A stretch of 64,000 nucleotides of DNA from Phreatobacter sp. (GCF_027532945.1 NZ_JAPZTZ010000017.1:124001-188000), one strand, 5' to 3'; positions 19,664-29,105 are shown, counted from the first letter of the stretch. Numbers and translations are program-made. The notes: generated from the sequence alone by a model not told the origin.

Positions 19664-19795
19664 ATGAACCGGGACCGTGTCGAGAGCCACTGGAAGCAGC
19701 TCAAGGGCAAGCTTCAGGAACGCTACGGCTATGCCCGCGACCAGGCCGCCTCGGAGGTAGACAGCTGGTCCCACAGCAGCAACTGGCTGCCATGA
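19664..19795 (+). CDS. CsbD-like small protein (43 aa)
   Basis: A small gene easily missed by length filters. The product, beginning MNRDRVESHWKQLKGKLQER, matches the CsbD pattern (MNxDxVEGxWKQLKGKxKExWG), followed by a short hydrophilic tail ending SSNWLP. Bacterial CsbD proteins are small stress-induced proteins of unclear mechanism; most are 60-70 residues, so this one is short. CAGGAG lies about 5 nt upstream of the ATG. It follows the importer operon by 61 nt and is followed by a GC-rich hairpin, so it could be read through or have its own promoter. Confidence 0.7.
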   Translation: MNRDRVESHWKQLKGKLQERYGYARDQAASEVDSWSHSSNWLP

Positions 19796-19851
19796 GCCCA
19801 TTTCGCCACGACTAGTGCGCCCGGACCGCCCTCTTGCGCCTCCCGGGCAGG

Positions 19852-19880
19852 AGGCCCGTCCCTGCTGCAGGGGCGGGCCT
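19852..19880 (+). terminator. Intrinsic terminator-like hairpin
   Basis: AGGCCCGTCCCTGC pairs with GCAGGGGCGGGCCT (14 bp with one G-U pair). The trailing sequence ATTCGCATTTG is only moderately T-rich. It would end transcripts from the importer operon and the CsbD-like gene. Downstream, 19881-20003 is AT-rich and probably carries the promoter of the tetR-RND operon; I could not assign boxes with confidence. Confidence 0.7.
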
Positions 19881-20003
19881 ATTCGCATTTGAGATGTTTG
19901 ACTCACGGTTTGTTAGGCGTCCCCGCTGCACTGCAAAATACCTCTTTACTCACACATATGAAGTGATAACGTTCCAAAATCGTCAGTCATAAGTCGTTAA
20001 CCC

Positions 20004-20606
20004 ATGAGCTCCCGCGCCCGCTTCACCGCCGACGAGACCCGCGAACGGATCCTCACCGTCGCCGAGGAGCATTTTCGTCGCGTGGGCTATGCGAAGACGG
20101 CCATCGCCGAACTTGCCAACGAGCTCGGGATGAGTTCGGCCAACGTCTACCGCTTCTTCCCGTCGAAATCGGCGATCTGCCAGGAAATCGCCCGGCGCTT
20201 GCTCGACCAGAGCCATGCGCTTCTGCGGGACATCGCCGCCGACCGTTCGCTCTCCGCCGAAGGGCGCCTCGCGCGGATGACGATGACGCTTCATCGTTTC
20301 AACAAGTCGCAGTTCATCGACGAGAGGCGCCTCTACGACATGGTCGAGGCCGCCATGACCGAGAGCTGGCCGGTTATCCAGGAGCACCTGAACACGCTGG
20401 TTGCCATGTTCGCGGACGTTATCCGTGAGGGAATGGCCGCCGGCGAGTTCATCGTGCGTGATCCCCTGGAAGCGGCCATCTGCTTCAAGCAGTCCCACGT
20501 CAGTGTCTTCCATCCCACCCTGATCGCCCATTGTGCCTTCGACCAGGATCTCGACGAGCAGACAGCCCGTCTCACCCGTTTCGCCATCCGTGCCCTGAAA
20601 GCCTGA
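20004..20606 (+). CDS. TetR/AcrR family regulator of RND efflux
   Basis: A 200-residue TetR-type regulator. The helix-turn-helix lies in residues 10-58: TRERILTVAEEHFRRVGY, then IAELANELGMSSANVYRFFPSK. The C-terminal half is the family's dimerising ligand domain. It sits 11 nt upstream of the RND adaptor gene on the same strand, so it is probably the first gene of the efflux operon and autoregulated. Confidence 0.92.
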   Translation: MSSRARFTADETRERILTVAEEHFRRVGYAKTAIAELANELGMSSANVYRFFPSKSAICQEIARRLLDQSHALLRDIAADRSLSAEGRLARMTMTLHRFNKSQFIDERRLYDMVEAAMTESWPVIQEHLNTLVAMFADVIREGMAAGEFIVRDPLEAAICFKQSHVSVFHPTLIAHCAFDQDLDEQTARLTRFAIRALKA

Positions 20607-20617
20607 GGACCGCCATC

Positions 20618-21724
20618 ATGTCCCGCACCACCGGCTTCCGCTTCGTCCCTCTCGCCAGCGTCGCGCTGGCGGCCCTCGCCCTGGCCGCCTGCACCGACGG
20701 CAATGCCCGCACCGACGCCAAGGCGCAGGAAGTCCAGGCCCGCGCCGTCCGCGTCGAGACGGTGGCCTTCAAGCCGCAGTCGCGGGAGCGAAGCTTCGTG
20801 GGCACGGTGCGGCCGCGCATCGAGAGCGACCTGGGCTTCCGCGTCGCCGGCAAGATCGCCGAGCGCTATGTGAACCAGGGCCAGACCGTCACCAAGGGCC
20901 AGCCCCTGGCCCGCCTCGACAGCATCGACCTGCAGCTCCAGCGCCAACAGGCCGAGGCCGAACTCGCCGCGGCGCAGATCAACCTCGACGCCTCGCTCGC
21001 CCAGGACAAGCGCACCCAAGACCTGCGCGCCGCCGGCTGGGCCACCCAGGCGACGCTCGACACCCAGCTTGCCAGGACCGCGGATGCCCGCGGCCGCCTG
21101 GACAAGGCGAAGCGTGCCCTGGACCTCGCCAACAACCAGTTCGCCTATGCCACGCTCGCCGCCGACAGCGATGGCGTCGTCACCGCGACCCTCGCCGAGC
21201 CCGGCCAGGTCGTGGCGGCCGGCACGCCGGTCGCCCGCCTCGCCCGCTCGGGCGAGCGCGAGGCGGTCGTCGCCATCCCCGAGACGATGATCGAGGCGGT
21301 GCGTACCGGCGTCGCCTCCGTCAGCCTGTGGAGCAATGCCGGCAAGGTCTACCAGGCCAAACTGCGCGAGTTTGCTGCGTCCGCCGACACGGCGACGCGC
21401 ACCTTCCAGGCCCGTTTCACTATTCAGGACGCCGATGACGGCGTGGTCATTGGTATGACCGCGACCGTCACGGTTGGCGAGCCCGCGTCCGCCCGCGTGG
21501 CTCGCCTCCCCATCTCCGCGCTCTATGCCGAAGGGCGCGGTCCCTCGGTCTTCGTCGTCGATGCGGCGACCGGAGGCCTGACGCTGAAGGCCGTGACTGT
21601 TGCCGGCTATGACGGTCGCGACGTGCTGATCTCCACCGGCGTCGCCGAGGGCGACAAGGTCGTCGCCCTCGGCGTCCACAAGCTCGACGTGCAGCAGCGC
21701 GTGCGCATCGTCGACGGCCGCTGA
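20618..21724 (+). CDS. RND efflux transporter periplasmic adaptor (lipoprotein)
   Basis: A membrane-fusion protein linking the inner-membrane pump to an outer-membrane channel, 368 residues. The N-terminus is a lipoprotein signal with lipobox LAAC (Cys near residue 24). After it come the barrel-sandwich half (FVGTVRPRIESDLGFRVAGKIAERYVNQG), a coiled-coil hairpin rich in Gln, Ala and Lys (about residues 100-180), the second lipoyl half (ADSDGVVTATLAEPGQVVAAG) and the beta-barrel. The ATG at 20618 gives an intact signal sequence. Confidence 0.93.
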   Translation: MSRTTGFRFVPLASVALAALALAACTDGNARTDAKAQEVQARAVRVETVAFKPQSRERSFVGTVRPRIESDLGFRVAGKIAERYVNQGQTVTKGQPLARLDSIDLQLQRQQAEAELAAAQINLDASLAQDKRTQDLRAAGWATQATLDTQLARTADARGRLDKAKRALDLANNQFAYATLAADSDGVVTATLAEPGQVVAAGTPVARLARSGEREAVVAIPETMIEAVRTGVASVSLWSNAGKVYQAKLREFAASADTATRTFQARFTIQDADDGVVIGMTATVTVGEPASARVARLPISALYAEGRGPSVFVVDAATGGLTLKAVTVAGYDGRDVLISTGVAEGDKVVALGVHKLDVQQRVRIVDGR

Positions 21725-21787
21725 GCCGCCACGGGCCCGCTCCCCATTTTCGAAACCGTACCGTATTTTCCCGCGGAGCGACCCGCC

Positions 21788-24700
21788 ATGTCCGCTGCCC
21801 ACGACAGCCACGACGCCAACCTCACCAAGGGCAACTGGTCCTACTGGGCGGTGACGCACCGGGCCCTGTTGCTCTTCGCCATCCTCGTCGTCATGGCTGC
21901 CGGCACGATCTCCTACATGCGCCTCGGGCAGGCCGAGGACCCATCCTTCACCATCAAGGTGGTGACGATCACGGCGGCCTGGCCGGGCGCCACCGCCCGC
22001 GAGATGCAGGACCAGGTGGCCGAGCGCATCGAGAAGAAATTGCAGGAGCTGCCCTATTTCGAGCGGGCGCAGACCTACACAAAGCCCGGCTTCACCGCGA
22101 TCCAGATGGTGTTCCGTGACACCACCCCGCCGCGCGACGTGCCGCAGCTCTTCTACCAGGTCCGCAAGAAGCTCGACGACCTGAAGTCGGACCTGCCGAG
22201 CGGCCTTATCGGCCCGAATGTCAACGACGAGTTCGGCGACGTCGATTCGGTGCTCTACACCCTGACCGGCGAGGGCGCGACCTATGCCGAACTCAAGCGC
22301 ATCGCCGAGCGGCTGAAGAGCCACCTCCTGCGGGTTCCCAATGTCACCAAGGTGAACCTCTACGGCACCCAGGACGAACGCATCTTCGTCGAGTTCAGCC
22401 ATGCCAAGCTCGCCACGCTGGGGGTGCCGGTCTCGACGATCTTCGATAGCCTGCAGAAGCAGAACGCCGTCACACCCGCGGGCACGATTGATACCGGAGC
22501 GGCCCGCGTGCCGCTGCGCGTCACCGGTGCGCTCGACGGCGTCGAGGCCGTCGCCGCCATTCCGGTCGACGTGAACGGGCGCATCTTCCGCCTCGGCGAC
22601 ATCGCCACCATCAGCCGCGGCTTCGTTGACCCGCCGACCTATCTCATCCGCCAGGAAGGCCAGCAGGCGGTCCTCGTCGGCGTCGTGATGCAGAAGGGCG
22701 CCAATATCACCACGCTCGGCGACGATCTTGAGCGCCTTATACAGCCGTTCCGCGCCGAGCTGCCGCTCGGCATCGAGATGGGCCAGATCGCTGACCAGCC
22801 GCACGTCGTCCGCGACGCGGTGTCGGAGTTCAGGACGTCCTTCGTCGAGGCGCTGGCCATCGTGCTCTTCGTCTCCTTCGTGTCGCTCGGGCTGCGCACC
22901 GGCATCATTGTCGCGCTGTCGGTGCCGCTCGTGCTCGCCGTCGTCTTCACGCTGATGTACCTGTTCGGCATCGATCTCCACCGCATCTCGCTTGGCGCGC
23001 TGATCATCGCCCTCGGCCTCTTGGTGGATGACGCCATCATCGCGGTGGAGATGATGGTGGTGAAGATGGAACAGGGCTGGGACCGCGTCTCGGCGGCCGC
23101 TTATGCCTGGACCTCCACCGCCTTCCCCATGCTGACCGGCACCCTGGTCACCGCCATCGGTTTCCTGCCCGTCGGCCTCGCCAGTTCCTCAACCGGTGAA
23201 TATGCCGGCTCGATCTTCTGGGTTGTCGGCATGGCCCTCGTCGTATCGTGGTTCGTGGCGGTTCTGTTCACGCCCTATCTCGGCTCCGTTCTGCTGCCCG
23301 ACTTCCACGCCCTGGCCGAGCGCAAGTACCAGCGCGCGGTGAAGCGGGCGCAGAAGCGCGGCAAGCCCTTGCCGCCGAAGCCCGACCATTCCGATCCACA
23401 TGCCATGTACAACACGCCGACCTACGAGGCTCTGCGCCGCATCGTGCGTTGGTCGGTGAACCACAAGATCATCGTCGTGGTCGCAACGATCGGCATTTTC
23501 GCCAGCTCGGTTGTCGCCTTCACCCGCGTCCAGCAGCAGTTCTTCCCCGTGTCGGGCCGCCTCGAGCTCTTCCTTGAGATGCGCCTGCCGCAGGGCTCGT
23601 CGATCACTGCTTCCCTCGACACCACCAAGCGTGCCGAGGTGCTGCTCAAGGGCGACACCGACATCCGCACCTATACGAGCTATGTCGGCCAGGGCAGCCC
23701 GCGCTTCTGGCTCGGCCTCAACCCGCAGCTGCCCGACGAGTCCTTCTCGCAGATCGTCATCCAGACCAAGGACCTCGCCGCCCGCGAGCGCGTCAAGACA
23801 CGGCTCGAGAAGGCGATCGCCGAGGGCGCGCTGTCGGAAGCCCGCGTCCGTGTCGACCGGTTCAACTTCGGCCCGCCGGTCGGCTTCCCCGTCCAGTTCC
23901 GCGTCGTCGGCACCGAGCCGCAGATGTTGCGCGAGATGGCGGTGAAGGTGCGCGAGATCATGCGCGCCAACCCCAGCACGCGCGATGCCCATCTCGACTG
24001 GAACGAGCAGTCGCCCTCCGTCCGCCTGGTGGTGGATCAGGACCGCGCCCGCTCGCTCGGCCTCAACGTCCAGGACGTCGCCCAGACGCTGCAGACCCTG
24101 CTTTCCGGCGTCACGGTGACGACAATCCGCGACCGCACCGAGAAGGTCGACATCCTCGCCCGTGCCGTCCCCAACGAGCGAGTCGATCTCGGTCGCATTG
24201 GTGACCTGACCATCATCGCCCGCGGCGGCGTGCCCGTGCCGCTGGCGCAGGTCGCCCGGATCGAGTTCCAGCAAGAGGACCCGATCCTCTGGCGGCGGAA
24301 CCGCGAGCTCGCCATCACCGTGCGGTCCGACGTGGTGGACGGTGTCCAGCCTGCGGTGGTTTCGGGCCAGGTGGGCGAGGCGCTCAAGGGGCTCACGGCG
24401 TCACTGCCGCCTGGCATGCGCATCGAGGTCGGCGGCGCGGTCGAAGAATCGGAGAAGGCCAACGCGTCGCTGGCGGTCCTCTTCCCGGTGATGGCGCTGG
24501 GTATGCTCACCGTGCTGATGATCCAGCTCCAGTCCTTCTCGCGGCTTTTGCTGGTCTTATCAACGGCGCCGCTTGGCCTGATCGGCGCCTCCTTCGCGCT
24601 GAATCTGTTGAGCGCGCCCTTCGGCTTCGTCGCCCTGCTCGGCCTGATCGCTCTCGCCGGCATGATCATGCGCAACACCGTCATCCTTGTGCAGCAGATC

Positions 24701-25009
24701 GACGAGAACCGTGAGGCCGGCCTGTCGCTCTACGACTCGATCGTCGAGGCGACGGTGCATCGCGCGCGGCCTGTCGTGCTGACGGCCTTGGCGGCGATCC
24801 TCGCCATGGTGCCGCTCGCCCGGTCGTTGTTCTGGGGCCCCATGGCCATCACCATCGGCGGCGGTCTCTTCGCCGCGACGCTGCTCACCATCCTGTTCCT
24901 GCCCGCGCTCTATGCCCTGTGGTTCCGGGTTCGCAAGCCAAAGCCGGACGCGATGGAGAAGCCCGCGGCCGAACCGACCCCGGCCGGTCTCTCCCTCGCC
25001 GCAGAATGA
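21788..25009 (+). CDS. RND efflux permease, AcrB/MexF superfamily
   Basis: An inner-membrane proton-driven pump of 1073 residues, the normal length. TM4 contains the paired proton-relay aspartates (GLLVDDAIIAVEMM, about residue 411). Two large periplasmic domains and twelve predicted spans follow the standard duplicated plan, and the second half repeats the pattern (LALLGLIALAGMIMRNTVILV). No outer-membrane factor gene is adjacent, so a TolC-like channel must come from elsewhere. Together with the adaptor and TetR genes it forms a three-gene unit ending in a terminator. Substrates cannot be predicted. Confidence 0.95.
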   Translation: MSAAHDSHDANLTKGNWSYWAVTHRALLLFAILVVMAAGTISYMRLGQAEDPSFTIKVVTITAAWPGATAREMQDQVAERIEKKLQELPYFERAQTYTKPGFTAIQMVFRDTTPPRDVPQLFYQVRKKLDDLKSDLPSGLIGPNVNDEFGDVDSVLYTLTGEGATYAELKRIAERLKSHLLRVPNVTKVNLYGTQDERIFVEFSHAKLATLGVPVSTIFDSLQKQNAVTPAGTIDTGAARVPLRVTGALDGVEAVAAIPVDVNGRIFRLGDIATISRGFVDPPTYLIRQEGQQAVLVGVVMQKGANITTLGDDLERLIQPFRAELPLGIEMGQIADQPHVVRDAVSEFRTSFVEALAIVLFVSFVSLGLRTGIIVALSVPLVLAVVFTLMYLFGIDLHRISLGALIIALGLLVDDAIIAVEMMVVKMEQGWDRVSAAAYAWTSTAFPMLTGTLVTAIGFLPVGLASSSTGEYAGSIFWVVGMALVVSWFVAVLFTPYLGSVLLPDFHALAERKYQRAVKRAQKRGKPLPPKPDHSDPHAMYNTPTYEALRRIVRWSVNHKIIVVVATIGIFASSVVAFTRVQQQFFPVSGRLELFLEMRLPQGSSITASLDTTKRAEVLLKGDTDIRTYTSYVGQGSPRFWLGLNPQLPDESFSQIVIQTKDLAARERVKTRLEKAIAEGALSEARVRVDRFNFGPPVGFPVQFRVVGTEPQMLREMAVKVREIMRANPSTRDAHLDWNEQSPSVRLVVDQDRARSLGLNVQDVAQTLQTLLSGVTVTTIRDRTEKVDILARAVPNERVDLGRIGDLTIIARGGVPVPLAQVARIEFQQEDPILWRRNRELAITVRSDVVDGVQPAVVSGQVGEALKGLTASLPPGMRIEVGGAVEESEKANASLAVLFPVMALGMLTVLMIQLQSFSRLLLVLSTAPLGLIGASFALNLLSAPFGFVALLGLIALAGMIMRNTVILVQQIDENREAGLSLYDSIVEATVHRARPVVLTALAAILAMVPLARSLFWGPMAITIGGGLFAATLLTILFLPALYALWFRVRKPKPDAMEKPAAEPTPAGLSLAAE

Positions 25010-25015
25010 CCTCCG

Positions 25016-25043
25016 AAAGCCCGGCCCCTGCGCCGGGCTTTTT
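25016..25043. terminator. Intrinsic terminator between RND pump and sugar kinase genes
   Basis: AAAGCCCGGC and GCCGGGCTTT form a 10-bp stem, followed by more T residues. It lies 7 nt after the pump gene and abuts the end of the convergent kinase gene, so it can serve both strands. Confidence 0.88.
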
Positions 25044-25046
25044 CGT

Positions 25047-25940
25047 TCAGCCCTGGTGCTCGTAGGCTGCGCGCACAGCCGCGATATCGGCGAGGGTCGG
25101 CAGGCTCGCCTCGTTGCCGAGATGCTGGATCGCATGGGCGGAGGCTGCACGTGCGAAGCGGAAATGGTCGCCCCAGGAGCCTTCCGGGCGCGCGAGATAG
25201 GCGTAGCAGTAGGCGCCGTGGAAAATGTCGCCGGCCCCGTTCGTGTCGATCACCCGGTCGGCCGGCACAGGCAGGGCAGGCAGCGCGTGCGTGATGCCGG
25301 CTTCGTCGATCCAGATCAGGCCACGCTCGCCGAGAGTGACTGCACCGACCTTACAGCCGCGCGCATGGAGATAGGTCAGCATCTCCGCCGGCGTCAGCTC
25401 CATTTGCTCGCACAGGCGCTCGGCCACCACCGCGACGTCGATATAGCCAAGCAGCTCGTCCGTGTTGGACCTGAGGCCACCGCCGTCGAGGGAGGTGAGG
25501 ATGCCACGCTCGCGGCAGGCCTTCGCATAGGCGAGCGCCGCGTCAGGCTGATGGCCGTCAAGATGCAGGAGGCGGCAGCCGTCCAACGTCAGCGTCGGAA
25601 AAGGGTGGAGATAGCCATCGTCGCGGGCGCGCAGGATGGCGCGCTTGCCGTCGTTGGGAATGACGAAGGAGAGCGAGGAGCGCTTCACCGGCCGGGGATG
25701 GACGAAGACGCCGTAGCGGGCCGCCATGTCGGTGAACATGCGGCCCAGCCAGTCCGGCGCCAGCGAGGTCAGGAGGTCCGGCTGGATGCCGAGTTTCGCG
25801 CAGGCGAAAGCGGCGGTGACGGCGTTGCCGCCGAAGGAGACGGCATGGTCGCTGGCGACCGCCTTCTCGTCCCCCGTGGGAATGGCGTCAGCCACCAGCG
25901 TGACGTCAATATAGGTCTGTCCGATGAAGAGTGCGTCCAT
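25047..25940 (-). CDS. PfkB-family sugar kinase
   Basis: A ribokinase-fold enzyme of 297 residues that phosphorylates a sugar or sugar acid. The N-terminal PfkB signature is seen in HAVSFGGNAVTAAFACAKLG (about residue 33), and the ATP/catalytic motif is DTNGAGDIFHGAY with the catalytic Asp near residue 238. It is the last gene of the strand carrying kdgF, kduI and the TRAP transporter (86-nt gap). 2-keto-3-deoxygluconate kinase is therefore the attractive role, but the sequence itself shows only a generic PfkB kinase. Confidence 0.88.
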   Translation of the reverse strand: MDALFIGQTYIDVTLVADAIPTGDEKAVASDHAVSFGGNAVTAAFACAKLGIQPDLLTSLAPDWLGRMFTDMAARYGVFVHPRPVKRSSLSFVIPNDGKRAILRARDDGYLHPFPTLTLDGCRLLHLDGHQPDAALAYAKACRERGILTSLDGGGLRSNTDELLGYIDVAVVAERLCEQMELTPAEMLTYLHARGCKVGAVTLGERGLIWIDEAGITHALPALPVPADRVIDTNGAGDIFHGAYCYAYLARPEGSWGDHFRFARAASAHAIQHLGNEASLPTLADIAAVRAAYEHQG

Positions 25941-26026
25941 GCCGCCGAAGGTCCCGCCGCTATCGGCCCAAAGTGTGGCCGATCATCAACGGCGGCGCCC
26001 CGGGGCAGGGTTCCCCTGGCAGGCAG

Positions 26027-26365
26027 TCAGAGGAAATCCTCACGCCGGGGCGTAAAGGTGTCGACGAGTTCGCCCGCCTCCAGGGCCACCACGCCATGGA
26101 CGAGGTTGGTCGGCACAATGAAGCTGTCACCGGCATCGAGCACCGCCTTGCGGCCGTCGATGGTGACCTCGAAGCGCCCGCGCGCGACCAGCGTGCACTG
26201 GATATGCGGATGCTGGTGCGGCGCGCCGACGGCGCCCTTCTCGAAGACGACGCGGACCATCATGACGCTTGCGTCATGGGTGAGGATTTTGCGCTTCACG
26301 CCGCCGCCGAGGTCGGTCCAGGCGACCTCGCCGTCATGCAGAAAGATGTCGGTGCCGGCGCTCAT
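26027..26365 (-). CDS. kdgF: Cupin protein, probable KdgF-type unsaturated uronate ring-opening enzyme
   Basis: A single-domain cupin of 112 residues. Cupin motif 1 appears in GAVGAPHQHPHIQCTLVARG with two metal-binding His and a downstream Glu/Gln position, and motif 2 in DSFIVPTNLVHGV. KdgF proteins of this size convert 4,5-unsaturated galacturonate to the linear keto form used by KduI, and kdgF commonly neighbours kduI. Here the two genes overlap by 4 nt (ATGA). The assignment rests mainly on context and the size of the cupin; other small cupins look alike. Confidence 0.78.
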   Translation of the reverse strand: MSAGTDIFLHDGEVAWTDLGGGVKRKILTHDASVMMVRVVFEKGAVGAPHQHPHIQCTLVARGRFEVTIDGRKAVLDAGDSFIVPTNLVHGVVALEAGELVDTFTPRREDFL

Positions 26366-27198
26366 CGCAGCGCCTCCATCGGCACCATGTCCATGTCGGT
26401 GAAGTCCTGGTTGTCGCCGCCCATGGCCCAGACGAAGGAATAGGCGGCGGTGCCGCAGCCCGAATGGATCGACCAGGGCGGCGAGATGATGGCCTGGTCG
26501 TTGGCGACGACCAAGTGGCGGGTCTCCTGCGGCTCGCCCATCAGGTGGAAGACGCGGGTGTCCGGCTTCATGTCGAAATAGAGATAGGCCTCGCAACGCC
26601 GGTCGTGGACATGGCTCGGCATGGTGTTCCAGGTGTTGCCGGGCTTCAGGGTGGTGAGGCCCATCACCAGCTGGCAGGACTGCACGCGTCCGGGAATGAT
26701 GTACTGGCGCAGCGTGCGGGTGTTGGCCTGCTCCTGGGTGCCGAGTTCCAGCGCATTGGCCTCGGCCTCCCGCACCAGGACGGTGCGATGGCGGGCGTGG
26801 GCGGGCGTCGAGAACAGATAGAATTTTGCCGGCTCATCGGCGCTTTGCGACTCGAACCGGACGTCGGTGGTGCCCATGGCGACATAGAGCATGTCGCGAT
26901 GGTGGACGTTATGGGCCTCGCCGTCGCAGACGACGCGGCCGGGGCCGCCGACATTGCAGATGCCGAGTTCGCGGCGGGCGAGGAAGGTTGCCTGGCCGAT
27001 GGGCTTGGAGGTCTCCAGCTTGAGCGGCCCGTTCACCGGCATGGCGCCGCCGACGATGATGCGATCGACGTGGCTGTAGGTCAGCTCGATCGAGTCGGCC
27101 TTGAACAGGGTCTCGACGAGGAAATGGGCGCGCAGTTCGGTGGTGTCATAGGCGCGGGCGGCACCCGGATGGGATGCCTGGCGGACGGTGATGGACAT
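26362..27198 (-). CDS. kduI: 5-dehydro-4-deoxy-D-glucuronate isomerase
   Basis: Isomerises 5-keto-4-deoxyuronate to 3-deoxy-D-glycero-2,5-hexodiulosonate during breakdown of unsaturated uronates from pectin or glycosaminoglycans. It is full length at 278 residues. The zinc ligands are visible: two His and a Glu in PSHVHDRRCEAYLYF and the fourth His in PPWSIHSGCGTAAY. The ATG at 27198 gives the family-standard start MSITVRQASHP. It is translationally coupled to kdgF and is 16 nt after the TRAP permease gene. The next enzyme, KduD, is not in this window. Confidence 0.96.
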   Translation of the reverse strand: MSITVRQASHPGAARAYDTTELRAHFLVETLFKADSIELTYSHVDRIIVGGAMPVNGPLKLETSKPIGQATFLARRELGICNVGGPGRVVCDGEAHNVHHRDMLYVAMGTTDVRFESQSADEPAKFYLFSTPAHARHRTVLVREAEANALELGTQEQANTRTLRQYIIPGRVQSCQLVMGLTTLKPGNTWNTMPSHVHDRRCEAYLYFDMKPDTRVFHLMGEPQETRHLVVANDQAIISPPWSIHSGCGTAAYSFVWAMGGDNQDFTDMDMVPMEALR

Positions 27199-27214
27199 AT
27201 CGGACCTCGGTGGA

Positions 27215-28495
27215 TCAGCGGAAGACGGCGGGGAGCCAGAGCGAGAAGGCCGGGACATAGGTGACGAGCAACAGCACCACGATCGAGGCGCCGTAGAAGG
27301 GCCAGATCGTGCGCATGCTCTCGCCGATCGAGACCTTGCCGATGGCGCAGGCGACGAACTGGACCGAACCCACGGGCGGGGTGTTGAGGCCAATGCCGGC
27401 GTTGAGGATGAGGATGACGCCGAAATGGATCGGGTCGACGCCGAAGGCCTTCACCACCGGCAGCAGGATCGGCGTGAGGATGATGATCATCGGCGCCATG
27501 TCCATGAAGGTGCCGAGGAAGATCAGGATGACGTTGATCAGCAGCAGCATCATCGTGGGATCGCTGGTGATGCTCTTCATGAAGGCTACCGTCTGGGCTG
27601 GGACCTGCAGGAATGCCATGAGCCAGCCGAAGGCGCCGGCCGTGCCGATGACGAGCAGGACCATGGCCGTGGTGCGCACAGCGCCGAGCGTTGCCTCGAC
27701 GAAGTCGGTCCAGGACAGCTGGCGATAGACGAGCACGGTGATGAACAACGCGTAGACCACGGCAACGCAGGAGCTCTCGGTGGCGGTGAAGATGCCCGAG
27801 CGCACGCCGCCGAAGATAATGCCGATGAGCAGCAGGCCGGGCGTGGCGATGACGAGGGTGCGCCCCACCATGGACCAGCCGGGGAAGGTGCCGGCGGGGT
27901 AGCCGCGCCGCACGGCGACGATATAGGCCGCTACCATCAGCGATCCGGCCAGCATCAGGCCGGGGATGATACCCGCCGTGAAGAGGTCGGCGATGGAGAG
28001 GTTCCCGCCCGCCGCCAGCGAGTAGATGATCATGTTGTGCGAGGGCGGGATGAGCAGCGCGATGATGGCGGCATTGGCCGTCACGTTCACCGCGTAGTCG
28101 GCGTCGTAGCCGCGCTTCTTCATCTCCGGGATCATCAGGCCGCCGACCGCCGAGGCGTCGGCTACGGCCGAGCCGGAGATGCCGCCGAACAGCGTGCAGG
28201 TGACGATGTTGACCTGGCCAAGGCCGCCGCGCAGGTGTCCGACGAGGGAGGCGGCGAAGGCGATGAGGCGCTCGGCGATGCCGCCGCGGATCATCAGGTC
28301 GCCGGAATAGATGAAGAACGGGATCGCCATCATGGCGAAGGCGTTCATGCCGGAATTCATCTGCTGGAAGATCACCACCGGCGGCACGTCCATGTAGAGG
28401 ACGGTGGCGAGCGAGGCGACGCCGAGGCAGAAGGCGATCGGCATGCCGATGAGCAGCAGCAGGGCGAAGCTGCCGAAGAGAATGGCGAGTTCCAT
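27215..28495 (-). CDS. TRAP transporter large permease, DctM type
   Basis: The 12-span membrane subunit of a TRAP transporter, which uses a sodium gradient, 426 residues. Landmarks are FFIYSGDLMIRGGIAERLIAF, GLGQVNIVTCTLFGGISGSAVADASAVG and LIPPSHNMIIYS, the conserved DctM loops. With DctP and DctQ genes in the same order and kduI beside it, it likely imports an unsaturated uronate or galacturonate oligomer; that link is by gene context. Confidence 0.95.
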   Translation of the reverse strand: MELAILFGSFALLLLIGMPIAFCLGVASLATVLYMDVPPVVIFQQMNSGMNAFAMMAIPFFIYSGDLMIRGGIAERLIAFAASLVGHLRGGLGQVNIVTCTLFGGISGSAVADASAVGGLMIPEMKKRGYDADYAVNVTANAAIIALLIPPSHNMIIYSLAAGGNLSIADLFTAGIIPGLMLAGSLMVAAYIVAVRRGYPAGTFPGWSMVGRTLVIATPGLLLIGIIFGGVRSGIFTATESSCVAVVYALFITVLVYRQLSWTDFVEATLGAVRTTAMVLLVIGTAGAFGWLMAFLQVPAQTVAFMKSITSDPTMMLLLINVILIFLGTFMDMAPMIIILTPILLPVVKAFGVDPIHFGVILILNAGIGLNTPPVGSVQFVACAIGKVSIGESMRTIWPFYGASIVVLLLVTYVPAFSLWLPAVFR

Positions 28496-28510
28496 CGGTG
28501 CGTTCCGGCC

Positions 28511-29032
28511 TTACTCGATCATGGGGGCGGCGGTATCGACCGCCTCGTCGGTGCCGGCCAGGACCATCAGCAGGCGTTCGACGGAGAAAAGGGTGATGAG
28601 CGCGCCGCCGATGGCGACGGGCACGTAGTCCCAGCCCTGGCTGATGCCAATCATCGGGGTCGTTGCGCTCCAGGTGCCAATGGCGAGCTGGCTGCCGTAG
28701 CCGGTCATGGCCAGGCCGAAGCCGACGAGCAGGACCTCAGTGATGAGCTTCAGCACGAAGCGCAGCGGCGGCGGCGAGGCGGCAAGCCCGATCTCGAAGC
28801 CGATATGGCCCCGCTCGCGCACGCCGGCCGCCGATCCCAGCAGGATGAACCAGCTCATCAGCAGCAGCACCGCCGGCTCGGTCCAGGTCGGGGTGTCATT
28901 GAGGATGTAGCGACCGAAGATGCTCCAGAAGACGAGCACGGTCATCACGACGACCCCGAAACCCGCGATCAGCAGCGAGATGCGGCTGAGCAGCGCGGCC
29001 ACGGGACTGAGACGAGCGAGGATGGCTTGCAT
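28511..29032 (-). CDS. TRAP transporter small permease, DctQ type
   Basis: A four-span membrane subunit of 173 residues. The DctQ-like core FGRYILNDTPTWTEPAVLLLMSWFILLGS is present in its usual place (about residues 40-70). It lies 15 nt upstream of the large permease gene and 73 nt downstream of the binding-protein gene, the canonical dctP-Q-M order. Confidence 0.92.
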   Translation of the reverse strand: MQAILARLSPVAALLSRISLLIAGFGVVVMTVLVFWSIFGRYILNDTPTWTEPAVLLLMSWFILLGSAAGVRERGHIGFEIGLAASPPPLRFVLKLITEVLLVGFGLAMTGYGSQLAIGTWSATTPMIGISQGWDYVPVAIGGALITLFSVERLLMVLAGTDEAVDTAAPMIE

Positions 29033-29105
29033 GGGAAATGGCCGCGAGGGATTGCGCGAAGGGGGCCTGCCACCTATGGCGGCAGGCCCGGCATGTGGAC
29101 GAGCG

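Noticed and set aside
19898-20003. TTGACT and repeated ACTCAC motifs before the tetR-RND operon as promoter and operator
   Set aside because: No acceptable -10 at standard distance and only 4-bp symmetry, so boxes could not be assigned.
20333-22981. 882-codon open frame antisense to the RND adaptor and pump genes
   Set aside because: It runs across two intact plus-strand genes and their gap, has no recognisable domain and the typical Gly/Asp/His-rich shadow composition.
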